Part shown: positions 9,551-17,808 of the stretch, in pieces
Position numbering within the stretch: position 1 is the stretch's first letter
How the letters are laid out: every line of letters begins with the position of its first letter
NCBI GenBank assembly: GCA_018223435.1
Contig: JAGTTO010000001.1
Location: 3,782,001-3,846,000, forward strand
DNA from: Lachnospiraceae bacterium Marseille-Q4251
GTDB taxonomy: Bacteria; Bacillota; Clostridia; Lachnospirales; Lachnospiraceae
Direction: 5' to 3'
Length of the DNA: 64,000 bases
Translations under genes and position numbers: made by a program
Notes under the pieces: model-generated
What the model saw: only the letters and a program-made list of their open reading frames with translations
Told to the model about the DNA's origin: nothing
Database searches by the model: none

Positions 9551-10505
9551 TCTTGACCAGGAAATAAAGGGGGCAAAGCGCATCGGTATCGCCGGTCACA
9601 TCCGGCCCGACGGAGACTGCGTGGGTTCCTGCTTGGGGTTAGGCCTTTATCTTCGGGAAAATTATCCGGAGCTTGAGGCTGTGGATATCCATCTGGAATC
9701 CGTGCCGGAGAAATTCCGGGTGCTGGAGGGAACAGAGACCATCTGTACCTCCTACCCGGAGAAAACCTACGATGTGTTCTTTTCTCTGGACTGCGGAGAT
9801 ATCGGACGGCTGGGAAATGCCGCAGAATATCTTAAGACTGCGGGAAAAGTGATCTGCGTGGACCATCACATCAGCAATCACGGCTTCGGCGATGTGCAGT
9901 TTATTGAACCGGCGGCCAGTTCCACATCAGAGCTTATCTATCTTCTGCTGGATGACGCGGAGCTTTCCGTCAGTGCAGCAAAAGCACTTTATATGGGAAT
10001 TGCCCATGATACCGGCGTGTTCCAGTATTCCTGCACGAGCAGGCGTACGATGGAAATTGCCGGAAAGCTCATGGAGAAGGGCTTTGATTTCAACGAGCTT
10101 CTGGATCAGACCTTTTTCCAGAAGACCTATCTTCAGAACCAGATCCTGGGCCGTGCCCTTCTGGAGAGCATGCTTCTGATGGATGGAAAATGCATCATCA
10201 GCGCCCTTCGGAAAAAAGATCTGGATTTCTACGGTGTCACCAGCGAGGATCTGGACGGCATCGTGAGCCAGCTGCGGAACACCACCGGCGTGGAAGTGGC
10301 CATTTTCCTCTATGAGACGGCCATTCAGGAGTTCAAGGTGAGTCTTCGGTCCAACGGAAGGGTGGATGTAAGCCGTGTGGCTTCCTATTTCGGAGGCGGC
10401 GGCCATGTCCGGGCGGCAGGCTGCACCATGCAGGGAAGCGTCTATGATGTGCTCAACAATCTGACGCTCCACATCGAAAAGCAGTTAAAGGGAGCAGACT
10501 TGTGA
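9543..10505 (+). CDS. nrnA: DHH-family bifunctional oligoribonuclease/pAp phosphatase NrnA
   Basis: Degrades short oligoribonucleotides and dephosphorylates 3'-phosphoadenosine 5'-phosphate. The DHH domain carries RPDGDCVGS near the N-terminus, DCGD in the middle and VDHHISN around residue 105. The DHHA1 domain ends with the GGGHVRAAG substrate-binding loop. 320 residues. I start it at the ATG at 9543, overlapping the rbfA stop, because the frame upstream does not look like family sequence. Its stop overlaps truB by 4 bases. Confidence 0.9.
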   Translation: MFDLDQEIKGAKRIGIAGHIRPDGDCVGSCLGLGLYLRENYPELEAVDIHLESVPEKFRVLEGTETICTSYPEKTYDVFFSLDCGDIGRLGNAAEYLKTAGKVICVDHHISNHGFGDVQFIEPAASSTSELIYLLLDDAELSVSAAKALYMGIAHDTGVFQYSCTSRRTMEIAGKLMEKGFDFNELLDQTFFQKTYLQNQILGRALLESMLLMDGKCIISALRKKDLDFYGVTSEDLDGIVSQLRNTTGVEVAIFLYETAIQEFKVSLRSNGRVDVSRVASYFGGGGHVRAAGCTMQGSVYDVLNNLTLHIEKQLKGADL

Positions 10506-11467
10506 TTCACGGAGTAATCAATATTTATAAAGAGCGGGGCTTTACCTCCCATGATGTGGTGGGTAAGCTCCGCGGTATTTTAAGACAGAAAAAAATCGGC
10601 CACACAGGAACGCTGGACCCGGACGCGGAGGGCGTGCTTCCCGTCTGCCTGGGAAAAGCCACCAAGCTCTGCGATCTTCTGACGGACAAGGAGAAGACTT
10701 ACCGGGCTGTGCTCCTTCTGGGAAAAACGACGGACACGCAGGATGTCTCAGGAACAGTTCTCTCCGAGGCGCCAGTGACGGCAGAGGAGGAAAAGGTCCG
10801 GGAGGCCATTCTCTCCTTCGTGGGGGACTACGATCAGATCCCGCCGATGTATTCCGCCCTGAAGGTCAACGGCCAGAAGCTCTGCGACCTGGCCCGGGCG
10901 GGCAAAGAGGTGGAGAGAAAGCCGAGAAGAGTCACGATCCGGGAGATCCGGATTGAGAAGATCGACCTTCCCAGGGTGACGATGGAAGTGACCTGCTCCA
11001 AGGGAACCTATATCCGGACCCTCTGTCAGGACATCGGAGAAAACTTGGGCTGCGGCGGTTGTATGGAGAGCCTTCTCCGTACCCGCGTGGAACGTTTTAG
11101 TCTTGAGGATGCCATCAAACTTGGAGAGGTGGAGGCCATCAAGGCGGAAAAAGGTCTCGACGGTCTCATGGAGAAAATCCTTCCGATCGACGGCATGTTT
11201 CCCGATGCTCTGAAGGCGGTGGTTCCGGAGGAGGGCATGAAAGCTTTGGTCAACGGAAACAGCCTGAAGGAGAATCAGATTCGCCCGGAAAGAGCGGCAG
11301 CAGATAACGAGCGGGTCCGTGTCTATGATGAGGCGGGCAGATTTTACGCGCTCTACCGGTACGAGGCAGCGGAAAAACAGTACCGGCTGGAAAAAATGTT
11401 TTATGACCGGGAGGAGGAACAAGATGGAATACATACAGGGGCTGGAAGGACTTTATATCAACGATGA
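10502..11467 (+). CDS. truB: tRNA pseudouridine(55) synthase TruB
   Basis: Makes pseudouridine 55 in the tRNA T-loop. The catalytic motif HTGTLDPDAEGVLPVC contains the essential Asp. KTYRAVLLLG, the PPMYSALKVNG motif and the RTLCQDIG strand follow, then a PUA-like C-terminal part. It has 321 residues. The start is a GTG overlapping the nrnA stop. The 3' end runs 44 bases into ribF. Confidence 0.94.
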   Translation: MIHGVINIYKERGFTSHDVVGKLRGILRQKKIGHTGTLDPDAEGVLPVCLGKATKLCDLLTDKEKTYRAVLLLGKTTDTQDVSGTVLSEAPVTAEEEKVREAILSFVGDYDQIPPMYSALKVNGQKLCDLARAGKEVERKPRRVTIREIRIEKIDLPRVTMEVTCSKGTYIRTLCQDIGENLGCGGCMESLLRTRVERFSLEDAIKLGEVEAIKAEKGLDGLMEKILPIDGMFPDALKAVVPEEGMKALVNGNSLKENQIRPERAAADNERVRVYDEAGRFYALYRYEAAEKQYRLEKMFYDREEEQDGIHTGAGRTLYQR

Positions 11468-12317
11468 GACCGCCGTCACCCTGGGAAAATTTGACGGCCT
11501 TCACCGGGGACACCAGAAACTGATCCGCCGCACCCGGGAATTTGCCCGGCAGGGCCTGAAAAGCGTGGTTTTCACGCTGGATTTCAACCGAAAGGGCATG
11601 CTTCTCACCCGTGAGGAGCGCCGCGCCATGTTGGAAAAGCAGGGAGTCGATTACCTGGTGGAGTGTCCTTTTCTTCCCGAGGTGGCCCATATGGAGCCGG
11701 AGGAGTTCATTCGCGGTATTCTGGCGGAAAAGCTCTATGCCCGGGAGGTCATTGTGGGAGCGGATTTCCACTTTGGCTATGAGAGAAAAGGCGACGCCCA
11801 CCTTCTGATGGAGCTTCAGAAGATCTACGGCTATGAGGCAGAGATCATAAAGAAGGAAACTTACAACGGCCGGGAGATCAGCAGCACTTATATCCGGGAA
11901 GCCCTGGAAAAAGGCGAGATGGAGCTGGCAAAAGACCTTCTCGGCTATCCGTATTTTGTCTCCGGCGAAGTGCTTCACGGAAGACATATGGGCGGGCGGC
12001 TCCTTTTTCCCACGACGAATCTCATCCCGACGACGAGAAAACTTCTGCCTCCGAACGGCGTCTACGTTTCCAGAACCCATCTGGAGGATGGAAGGATCTT
12101 AGGCGGCATGACGAACATCGGCTACAAGCCCACGGTGGGAGAAAAGTTCCGGGGCGTGGAGACCTATCTCTACGATGTGGACGAGGATCTTTACGGAGCG
12201 GATATCCGGGTGGAACTGCTTCATTTTATCCGCCCCGAGCGGAAGTTTGAATCTCTGGATGCTCTCCGGGAGCAGATGGAAAAAGATATCGCCTGCGGAA
12301 AGGAGTTCCTGAAATGA
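11424..12317 (+). CDS. ribF: Bifunctional riboflavin kinase/FAD synthetase RibF
   Basis: Phosphorylates riboflavin to FMN and adenylylates FMN to FAD. The N-terminal nucleotidyltransferase half has VTLGKFDGLHRGHQKLI and ISSTYIREALEKG. The C-terminal kinase half has GRHMGGRLLFPTTNL, followed by NGVYVSR and GMTNIGYKPTV. It is 297 residues. The ATG at 11424 sits seven bases after GGGAGGAGG, inside truB. Confidence 0.94.
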   Translation: MEYIQGLEGLYINDETAVTLGKFDGLHRGHQKLIRRTREFARQGLKSVVFTLDFNRKGMLLTREERRAMLEKQGVDYLVECPFLPEVAHMEPEEFIRGILAEKLYAREVIVGADFHFGYERKGDAHLLMELQKIYGYEAEIIKKETYNGREISSTYIREALEKGEMELAKDLLGYPYFVSGEVLHGRHMGGRLLFPTTNLIPTTRKLLPPNGVYVSRTHLEDGRILGGMTNIGYKPTVGEKFRGVETYLYDVDEDLYGADIRVELLHFIRPERKFESLDALREQMEKDIACGKEFLK

Positions 12318-12763
12318 GCACAATGCTGGAAAATGCCAGCGAAGTCCTTTTTGTCTTAGGAATCCTTTTTACCGTCGCGGGAGTGATTTTCCGGGAGATC
12401 CGCCGGGCCAAGGACCCTTATAAAGGAAGGGCTGTGGCTACCGTGGTGGAGCTTGCTCCGGGTAAACCCGACCGGGCAGGAAAAGAGGCGGGCGTTCATG
12501 ACTATTATTATCCGGTTATGACCTTCTATGCCTCCAACGGCCGTCTGATCCGGGAGCGCTACCGTAAGGGCAGCAATCCGCCGGCCTTCCGGGTGGGCGA
12601 AAAAGTGCCTGTCCGCTATGATGCGGAAAAGCCCGAACGCTTCACGCTGAACCATCCGGGCAAGGAAGAAAAGGTGGAACTGCTCCTCTATTTTGCAGGG
12701 CTTCTTTTCATTCTTGCCGGCGGCGTCTGTTATCTTCTGTTCGGGCTTCGGATTCTAGGCTGA
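12314..12763 (+). CDS. DUF3592-type membrane protein
   Basis: A 149-residue protein of unknown function. One hydrophobic segment (about 10-27) precedes, and another (about 124-145) follows, an extracytoplasmic or cytoplasmic domain with DYYYPVMTFYASNGRLI and VPVRYDAEKPERF. The second phrase is the hallmark of the DUF3592 family. The ATG overlaps the ribF stop by 4 bases, making it the last gene before the rpsO promoter. No function can be assigned. Confidence 0.7.
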   Translation: MSTMLENASEVLFVLGILFTVAGVIFREIRRAKDPYKGRAVATVVELAPGKPDRAGKEAGVHDYYYPVMTFYASNGRLIRERYRKGSNPPAFRVGEKVPVRYDAEKPERFTLNHPGKEEKVELLLYFAGLLFILAGGVCYLLFGLRILG

Positions 12764-12790
12764 GACTTCGCAAAATCTCAAGAAAATGAG

Positions 12791-12819
12791 TTGACGGAAA
12801 GAGAAACATCTGTTATACT
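12791..12819 (+). promoter_or_regulatory. rpsO promoter
   Basis: TTGACG (12791-12796), a 17-base spacer and TATACT (12814-12819), about 100 bases upstream of rpsO. Confidence 0.8.
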
Positions 12820-12837
12820 TGTGCAGTATGAGTTTAG

Positions 12838-12882
12838 CCGTCACTAAGGTTGCGGACACTCCGACCCCGTCTTAAGTGACAG
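12838..12882 (+). ncRNA. Candidate S15-binding leader RNA of rpsO
   Basis: GTCACT (12840-12845) pairs with AGTGAC (12875-12880) to close a structure. Inside it, GGT and CGGA pair with TCCG and ACC around a TG bulge. It lies in the untranslated leader of the gene for S15, which is autoregulated through leader RNA in several bacteria. The match is to position and structure, not to a known consensus. Confidence 0.5.
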
Positions 12883-12917
12883 GTGATTATATTAAATTAT
12901 TTTAGGAGGATTTTATC

Positions 12918-13184
12918 ATGATTTCCAAAGAGAAGAAAACAGCTATCATCAACGAGTATGCAAGAAAAGCAGGAGATACCGGTTCACCGGAAGTTCAGAT
13001 CGCTATTCTGACCGCTCGTATCCAGGAGCTTACCGCTCATCTGCAGGAGAACCCGAAGGATCATCATTCCAGAAGAGGTCTTCTGAAAATGGTTGGTCAG
13101 AGACGTGGACTCCTTGCATATCTGAAGAAAACAGATCTGGAAGGCTATCGTGCACTGATCGCAAAACTTGGTATCAGAAAATAA
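12918..13184 (+). CDS. rpsO: 30S ribosomal protein S15
   Basis: Primary 16S rRNA-binding protein, 88 residues, normal length. The conserved [14 protein letters not shown] and [22 protein letters not shown] are both intact. The ribosome site TTAGGAGG precedes the ATG. It has its own promoter and structured leader and is followed by a hairpin before pnp. Confidence 0.97.
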   Translation: MISKEKKTAIINEYARKAGDTGSPEVQIAILTARIQELTAHLQENPKDHHSRRGLLKMVGQRRGLLAYLKKTDLEGYRALIAKLGIRK

Positions 13185-13196
13185 TCAACAACAAAA

Positions 13197-13224
13197 AGGG
13201 ACGGATTTTTTCCGTCCCTGCTTT
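13197..13224 (+). terminator. Hairpin between rpsO and pnp
   Basis: AGGGACGGA (13197-13205) and TCCGTCCCT (13211-13219) form a perfect 9-bp stem with a five-T loop. The tail is only GCTTTTG, so termination may be partial, allowing pnp to be transcribed from the rpsO promoter. Confidence 0.6.
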
Positions 13225-13343
13225 TGTAAAGTAAACAAATGAGGCAGCAGGAGCCGCCGAGACCACTGAAAAGCGGATTTTTCAGGGAAAATCTTTTTTT
13301 CAGTTGTTTCGGATGGATAGCTGCCGGAAAAGGAGAAAAACAT

Positions 13344-15434
13344 ATGTATAAGACGTTTTCCATGGAACTCGCCGGAAGAACGCTGAGCGTAGATATCGGC
13401 AGAGTTGCAAAACAGGCTAACGGTGCAGCTTTCATGCACTATGGCGACACCACCATTCTGAGCACCGCCACCGCATCCGACAAACCCCGTGAGGGTATCG
13501 ATTTCTTCCCCCTGAGCGTAGAGTACGAGGAGAAGATGTACGCCGTAGGAAAGATCCCCGGCGGCTTCAACAAGAGAGAGGGAAAAGCCAGCGAGCATGC
13601 AATCCTGACTTCACGTGTCATCGACCGTCCGATGCGTCCGCTGTTTCCGAAGGACTACCGCAACGACGTAACCCTCAATAACCTGGTTATGTCCGTAGAT
13701 CCCGAGTGCAACCCGGAAGTAGTCGCTATGCTGGGTTCCTCCATCGCTACCTGCATTTCCGATATTCCTTTCGATGGTCCCTGCGCCGCTACCCAGATCG
13801 GTATGATTGACGGCGAACTCATCGTAAACCCGACCCTGGCTCAGAAGGATGTTTCCGATCTGCAGCTGACCGTTGCTTCCACCCGTGAAAAAGTTATCAT
13901 GATCGAGGCAGGAGCAAAAGAGATTCCGGAAGCAAAAATGATCGAGGCTATTTTCAAGGCTCACGAAGTAAACCAGGAGATCATCAAATTCATCGATACC
14001 ATCGTAGCTGAGTGCGGTAAGGCAAAACACTCCTACGAGAGCTGTGCAGTTCCCGAGGAGCTCTTCGAGGCCATCAAGAAGATCGTTCCTCCCGAAGAGA
14101 TGGAAGTTGCCGTATTCACCGACGACAAACAGACCAGAGAAGAGAACATCCGTCAGATCACCGAGAAACTGGAAGCCGAGTTCGCTGGCAACGAGGACTG
14201 GCTGGCAATTCTTGGCGAGGCTATTTATCAGTATCAGAAGAAGACCGTCCGCAAGATGATCCTGAAAGATCACAAACGTCCGGATGGCCGTGCAATCACC
14301 GAGATTCGTCCGCTGGCAGCAGAGGTGGATATCATCCCGAGAGTTCATGGTTCTGCTATGTTCACCCGTGGACAGACTCAGATCTGCAACGTCTGCACTC
14401 TGGCTCCTCTTTCCGAGGCACAGCGCCTGGATGGACTGGACGAGACAGAAGTAACCAAGAGATATATGCATCACTATAATTTCCCGAGCTATTCTGTCGG
14501 AGAGACCAAACCCAGCCGTGGACCGGGACGTCGTGAGATCGGCCATGGAGCCCTGGCAGAGCGTGCCCTGGTTCCGGTACTGCCGAGTGAGGAGGAGTTC
14601 CCCTACGCAATCCGTACCGTATCCGAGACTTTCGAGTCAAACGGTTCCACTTCCCAGGCAAGTATCTGTGCATCCAGCATGTCCCTGATGGCAGCCGGTG
14701 TACCGATCAAATCCCCGGTAGCCGGTATCTCCTGTGGACTGGTAACTGGTGACACTGATGACGATTACATCGTTCTCACCGATATCCAGGGTCTTGAGGA
14801 TTTCTTCGGCGATATGGACTTCAAGGTAGCCGGTACCCATAAAGGTATCACCGCTATCCAGATGGATATCAAGATTCACGGTCTGACCCGCCCGATCATT
14901 GAGGAGGCCATCGCCAGAACCCGTGAGGCCAGATTCTATATCATGGATGAGGTTATGGCAAAAGCCATCGCCGAGCCGAGAAAAGAAGTTGGCCAGTACG
15001 CACCGAAGATCGTTCAGATCCGCATCAATCCGGACAAGATCGGCGATGTGGTAGGACAGAAGGGTAAAACCATCAACGCCATCATCGACGAGACCGGCGT
15101 GAAGATCGATATCACCGATGACGGAGCAGTTTCCGTATGCGGAACCGATATGGCTATGATCCAGAACGCCATCAATCTCATCAAGATCATCGTAACCGAC
15201 TTCGAGGCTGGCCAGATCCTGACCGGTAAAGTAGTCAGCATCAAAGAGTTTGGTGCCTTCATCGAGTTTGCTCCTGGCAAAGAGGGAATGGTTCACATCT
15301 CCAAGATCGCCAAAGAGCGCATCAACCATGTAGAAGATGTTCTGACCCTGGGCGACATCGTCAAAGTTGTTTGCCTCGGCAAAGACAAGATGGGCAGAAT
15401 GAGCTTCAGCATCAAGGATGTAAAAGAGAACTAA
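13344..15434 (+). CDS. pnp: Polyribonucleotide nucleotidyltransferase (PNPase)
   Basis: Phosphorolytic 3'-to-5' exoribonuclease. Two RNase PH domains (about 1-220 and 300-550) flank the all-helical domain. A KH domain (VVGQKGKTINAII) and an S1 domain (GKVVSIKEFGAFIEF) follow. FFPLSVEYEEKMYA and GRREIGHGALAERAL are family signatures. It has 696 residues. The ATG at 13344 follows AGGAG; the open frame extends upstream without family similarity. Confidence 0.97.
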   Translation: MYKTFSMELAGRTLSVDIGRVAKQANGAAFMHYGDTTILSTATASDKPREGIDFFPLSVEYEEKMYAVGKIPGGFNKREGKASEHAILTSRVIDRPMRPLFPKDYRNDVTLNNLVMSVDPECNPEVVAMLGSSIATCISDIPFDGPCAATQIGMIDGELIVNPTLAQKDVSDLQLTVASTREKVIMIEAGAKEIPEAKMIEAIFKAHEVNQEIIKFIDTIVAECGKAKHSYESCAVPEELFEAIKKIVPPEEMEVAVFTDDKQTREENIRQITEKLEAEFAGNEDWLAILGEAIYQYQKKTVRKMILKDHKRPDGRAITEIRPLAAEVDIIPRVHGSAMFTRGQTQICNVCTLAPLSEAQRLDGLDETEVTKRYMHHYNFPSYSVGETKPSRGPGRREIGHGALAERALVPVLPSEEEFPYAIRTVSETFESNGSTSQASICASSMSLMAAGVPIKSPVAGISCGLVTGDTDDDYIVLTDIQGLEDFFGDMDFKVAGTHKGITAIQMDIKIHGLTRPIIEEAIARTREARFYIMDEVMAKAIAEPRKEVGQYAPKIVQIRINPDKIGDVVGQKGKTINAIIDETGVKIDITDDGAVSVCGTDMAMIQNAINLIKIIVTDFEAGQILTGKVVSIKEFGAFIEFAPGKEGMVHISKIAKERINHVEDVLTLGDIVKVVCLGKDKMGRMSFSIKDVKEN

Positions 15435-15452
15435 ATTTCATAAAGAAAATGA

Positions 15453-15486
15453 GAGCCGCCCCGGAGTTGTGGGGCGGTTCTTTTTT
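15453..15486 (+). terminator. Intrinsic terminator after pnp
   Basis: GAGCCGCCCC (15453-15462) and GGGGCGGTTC (15471-15480) form a 10-bp stem with one G-U pair, followed by six T. Confidence 0.85.
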
Positions 15487-15728
15487 GCAAGGCTTGTCTT
15501 AGCTCTGGTGGCTTTCGCATGATCGCCTCTCTCCGTGTGACTTTCCAGAAAAAGTTCCACGTTGTCCGGACAGTTCTCCTTTTTCAAAGTCTCTCTCGTG
15601 TGCGAAAAGATGTACACGACACTTACGATGCACAGATTCAGGCAGATCATGTAGCAAATGTCAATTTCAAAGCATATGATGTAGAGCTGTTGCGCGTAGC
15701 GTATTTCGCGCTGGGGCAGAAAAATAGG
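15487..15728. other. Non-coding interval with a CGCGTAGCGTAT motif
   Basis: No convincing gene is seen on either strand; short open frames here lack family features. The dyad GCGCG (15692-15696) and CGCGC (15707-15711) encloses the 12-mer CGCGTAGCGTAT (15693-15704), which occurs again at 17787-17798. Confidence 0.5.
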
Positions 15729-15757
15729 TTGACAGGGTTTCGTGCGAAACTTATAAT
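15729..15757 (+). promoter_or_regulatory. Consensus promoter of the HD-GYP/hisS unit
   Basis: Perfect TTGACA (15729-15734), 17-base spacer, perfect TATAAT (15752-15757), about 43 bases ahead of the HD-GYP gene. Confidence 0.9.
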
Positions 15758-15799
15758 GGTACACGGACAATTATACAAAAAATACAAAGGATTTTTAAA

Positions 15800-16408
15800 A
15801 TGGAGAAAAGAACAACAGGACACATTTTACGGCTGAACCTGGTCGCGGAGCTGACACATGGCATGTGCGTGAGCAATTTGGCTTTTCAGGTAGCGTGCGA
15901 AATGGGACTGCCTCCTGAAACCTGCCACGAGATGGCAGTGGCGGGAATGGTCCATGATATCGGAAAGCTTGAGATCGCCAAATATCTCTATAGCAGAGAG
16001 CCGGATCCGCTGACCATCGAGGAGCTGAAGTATGTGAGAACACATTCCACTATGGGATATGCGATCCTGAATGAACGCCATTATTCGGAATTTGTCTTGC
16101 AGTCCATTCTGCATCACCATGAAAATTATGACGGTTCCGGATATCCTTCCAACCTGGCGGGAGAAGAGATCCCTCTGGGGGCGAGGATTTTAAGAGTCTC
16201 AGATACCTTTGCGGCCCTGATCTCGGACCGGCCCTACCGGAAAGCCTTTTCCATGGAGGAGGCGGTGGCGCTGATGATCGACGAGATCAAGGATTTTGAC
16301 GTGGGCGTTTTTCTGGCTTTTCAGAGAGTAGTTCACGGGCCGCACATAGAGGAGATCATGGAAATAAATAAGCAGGTTTTTGACCTGAATGAGGAGGAAT
16401 TAAGATAA
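15800..16408 (+). CDS. HD-GYP domain phosphohydrolase
   Basis: A single-domain HD-GYP protein of 202 residues with no sensory or receiver domain. The metal site HDIGK is near residue 52 and the paired motif HHHENYDGSGYP is near 110. LAGEEIPLGARILRVSDTFAAL and DRPYRKAFS are typical of the family. Members often hydrolyse cyclic dinucleotides, but here substrate and regulation are unknown. The stop overlaps the hisS ATG (TAATG), and both are driven by the consensus promoter at 15729, an unusual pairing. Confidence 0.85.
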   Translation: MEKRTTGHILRLNLVAELTHGMCVSNLAFQVACEMGLPPETCHEMAVAGMVHDIGKLEIAKYLYSREPDPLTIEELKYVRTHSTMGYAILNERHYSEFVLQSILHHHENYDGSGYPSNLAGEEIPLGARILRVSDTFAALISDRPYRKAFSMEEAVALMIDEIKDFDVGVFLAFQRVVHGPHIEEIMEINKQVFDLNEEELR

Positions 16409-17661
16409 TGCCATTAAAGAAGAAACCGGTCACCGGTATGAAAGACATTCTGCCCAGAGAGATGGAGATCCGAAACTATGTGATGAATCTCATCAAAGAG
16501 ACCTACGGAATGTTCGGTTTTGTAAATATTGAGACTCCCTGCGTGGAGCACATCGAGAACCTTTCCAGCAAACAGGGCGGAGAGAACGAGAAACTGATCT
16601 TCAAGATCATGAAACGGGGAGAGAAGCTCAAACTGGAGACAGCCCAGAGCGATGCAGACCTCGTGGATGGCGGTCTTCGCTATGACCTGACCGTGCCGCT
16701 TTCCCGTTACTATTCCAACAATGCCAACGAGCTTCCGAGCCCTTTCAAGGCTCTGCAGATGGGCAATGTGTGGAGAGCAGACCGTCCCCAGAGAGGCCGT
16801 TACCGTCAGTTCATGCAGTGTGATATCGATATCCTCGGCGAGCCGACGATTCTCGCTGAGATCGAGCTCATCCAGGCTACTTCCACTCTGGTTGGAAAGC
16901 TGGATTTCCAGGGCTTCACGATCCGCATCAACGACCGTAAGATCCTGAAAGCCATGGCTGCTTACAGTGGTTTCCCGGAGGAGGCTTACGACGAGGTTTT
17001 CATTATCCTGGACAAGATGGATAAGATCGGCCTTGAAGGCGTGGAAGAGGAGCTTGTAAAAGCAGGCTACGAGAAGGAAAAAGCAGAGAAATATCTGGAG
17101 CTCTACCGCGAGGTGACACCGGATCTTGCCGGCATCCGTTACCTGAAAGAGAAACTGACCGGTTTCCTGGATCCGAAATGTGCCGAGGATCTCGAGACCA
17201 TCATTACGAGCGTGGAAGCAGTCAAGACCGCAGACTTCAAGCTGGTCTTCGACCCGACTCTGGTGCGCGGCATGTCCTATTACACCGGCCCGATCTTTGA
17301 GATCAGCATCGACGGCTTCGGCGGTTCTGTGGGCGGCGGCGGCCGTTATGACGAGATGATCGGACGTTTCACCGGTCAGAACACGCCGGCCTGCGGTTTC
17401 TCCGTCGGCTTTGAGCGTATTGTCATGCTGCTTCTGGAGAAGGATTACCAGATCCCCTCCAGAAAAGAGAAGAAAGCCTTCCTGATTGAAAAAGGAATCG
17501 CCGGGAACGCTCTCATCAAAGTCTTCGAGGAGGCCAAGGCAGAGAGAGCTACAGGCGTACAGGTCAATGTGGTACAGATGAAGAAAAACCGGAAATTCCA
17601 GGTAGAGCAGCTCGAAAAAGAGGGCTATACGGAAATCCGCAGCTTTTATGTAGAAAAGTAA
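16408..17661 (+). CDS. hisS: Histidyl-tRNA synthetase
   Basis: Class II synthetase charging tRNA-His, 417 residues. Motif 1 lies near GFVNIETP. Motif 2 covers FKALQMGNVWRADRPQRGRYRQF. The histidine-specific motifs are present: LVRGMSYYTGPIFEI and GGGGRYDEMIGRF. Motif 3 is PACGFSVGFERI. The C-terminal anticodon-binding domain is present. No T-box is seen upstream; it shares a promoter with the HD-GYP gene. Confidence 0.95.
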   Translation: MPLKKKPVTGMKDILPREMEIRNYVMNLIKETYGMFGFVNIETPCVEHIENLSSKQGGENEKLIFKIMKRGEKLKLETAQSDADLVDGGLRYDLTVPLSRYYSNNANELPSPFKALQMGNVWRADRPQRGRYRQFMQCDIDILGEPTILAEIELIQATSTLVGKLDFQGFTIRINDRKILKAMAAYSGFPEEAYDEVFIILDKMDKIGLEGVEEELVKAGYEKEKAEKYLELYREVTPDLAGIRYLKEKLTGFLDPKCAEDLETIITSVEAVKTADFKLVFDPTLVRGMSYYTGPIFEISIDGFGGSVGGGGRYDEMIGRFTGQNTPACGFSVGFERIVMLLLEKDYQIPSRKEKKAFLIEKGIAGNALIKVFEEAKAERATGVQVNVVQMKKNRKFQVEQLEKEGYTEIRSFYVEK

Positions 17662-17666
17662 AAAAG

Positions 17667-17718
17667 AACCGCTGGTCGGAAGAAGAGGGATTCTCTTAAA
17701 CCGGACAGCGGTTTTTTG
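17667..17718 (+). terminator. Terminator after hisS
   Basis: AACCGCTG (17667-17674) pairs with CAGCGGTT (17706-17713), with an inner AAGAG/CTCTT helix, and six T follow. Confidence 0.85.
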
Positions 17719-17808
17719 TTATGGCGACAAGGAAAATGCACGCACTTGTGCAAGTGCATTTGACGACCGCTAATCAGGGCGAGATTCGCGTAGCGTATCT
17801 CGTTTCTG
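17719..17808. other. Intergenic hairpin sharing CGCGTAGCGTAT
   Basis: CGAGAT and ATCTCG (17797-17802) flank the 12-mer CGCGTAGCGTAT (17787-17798), a copy of the one at 15693. It lies between convergent hisS and the lipoprotein gene. Confidence 0.4.

Noticed and set aside
15438..15836. Overlapping frames of about 105-110 codons on both strands
   Set aside because: No family features, and they run through the pnp terminator and the consensus promoter at 15729.
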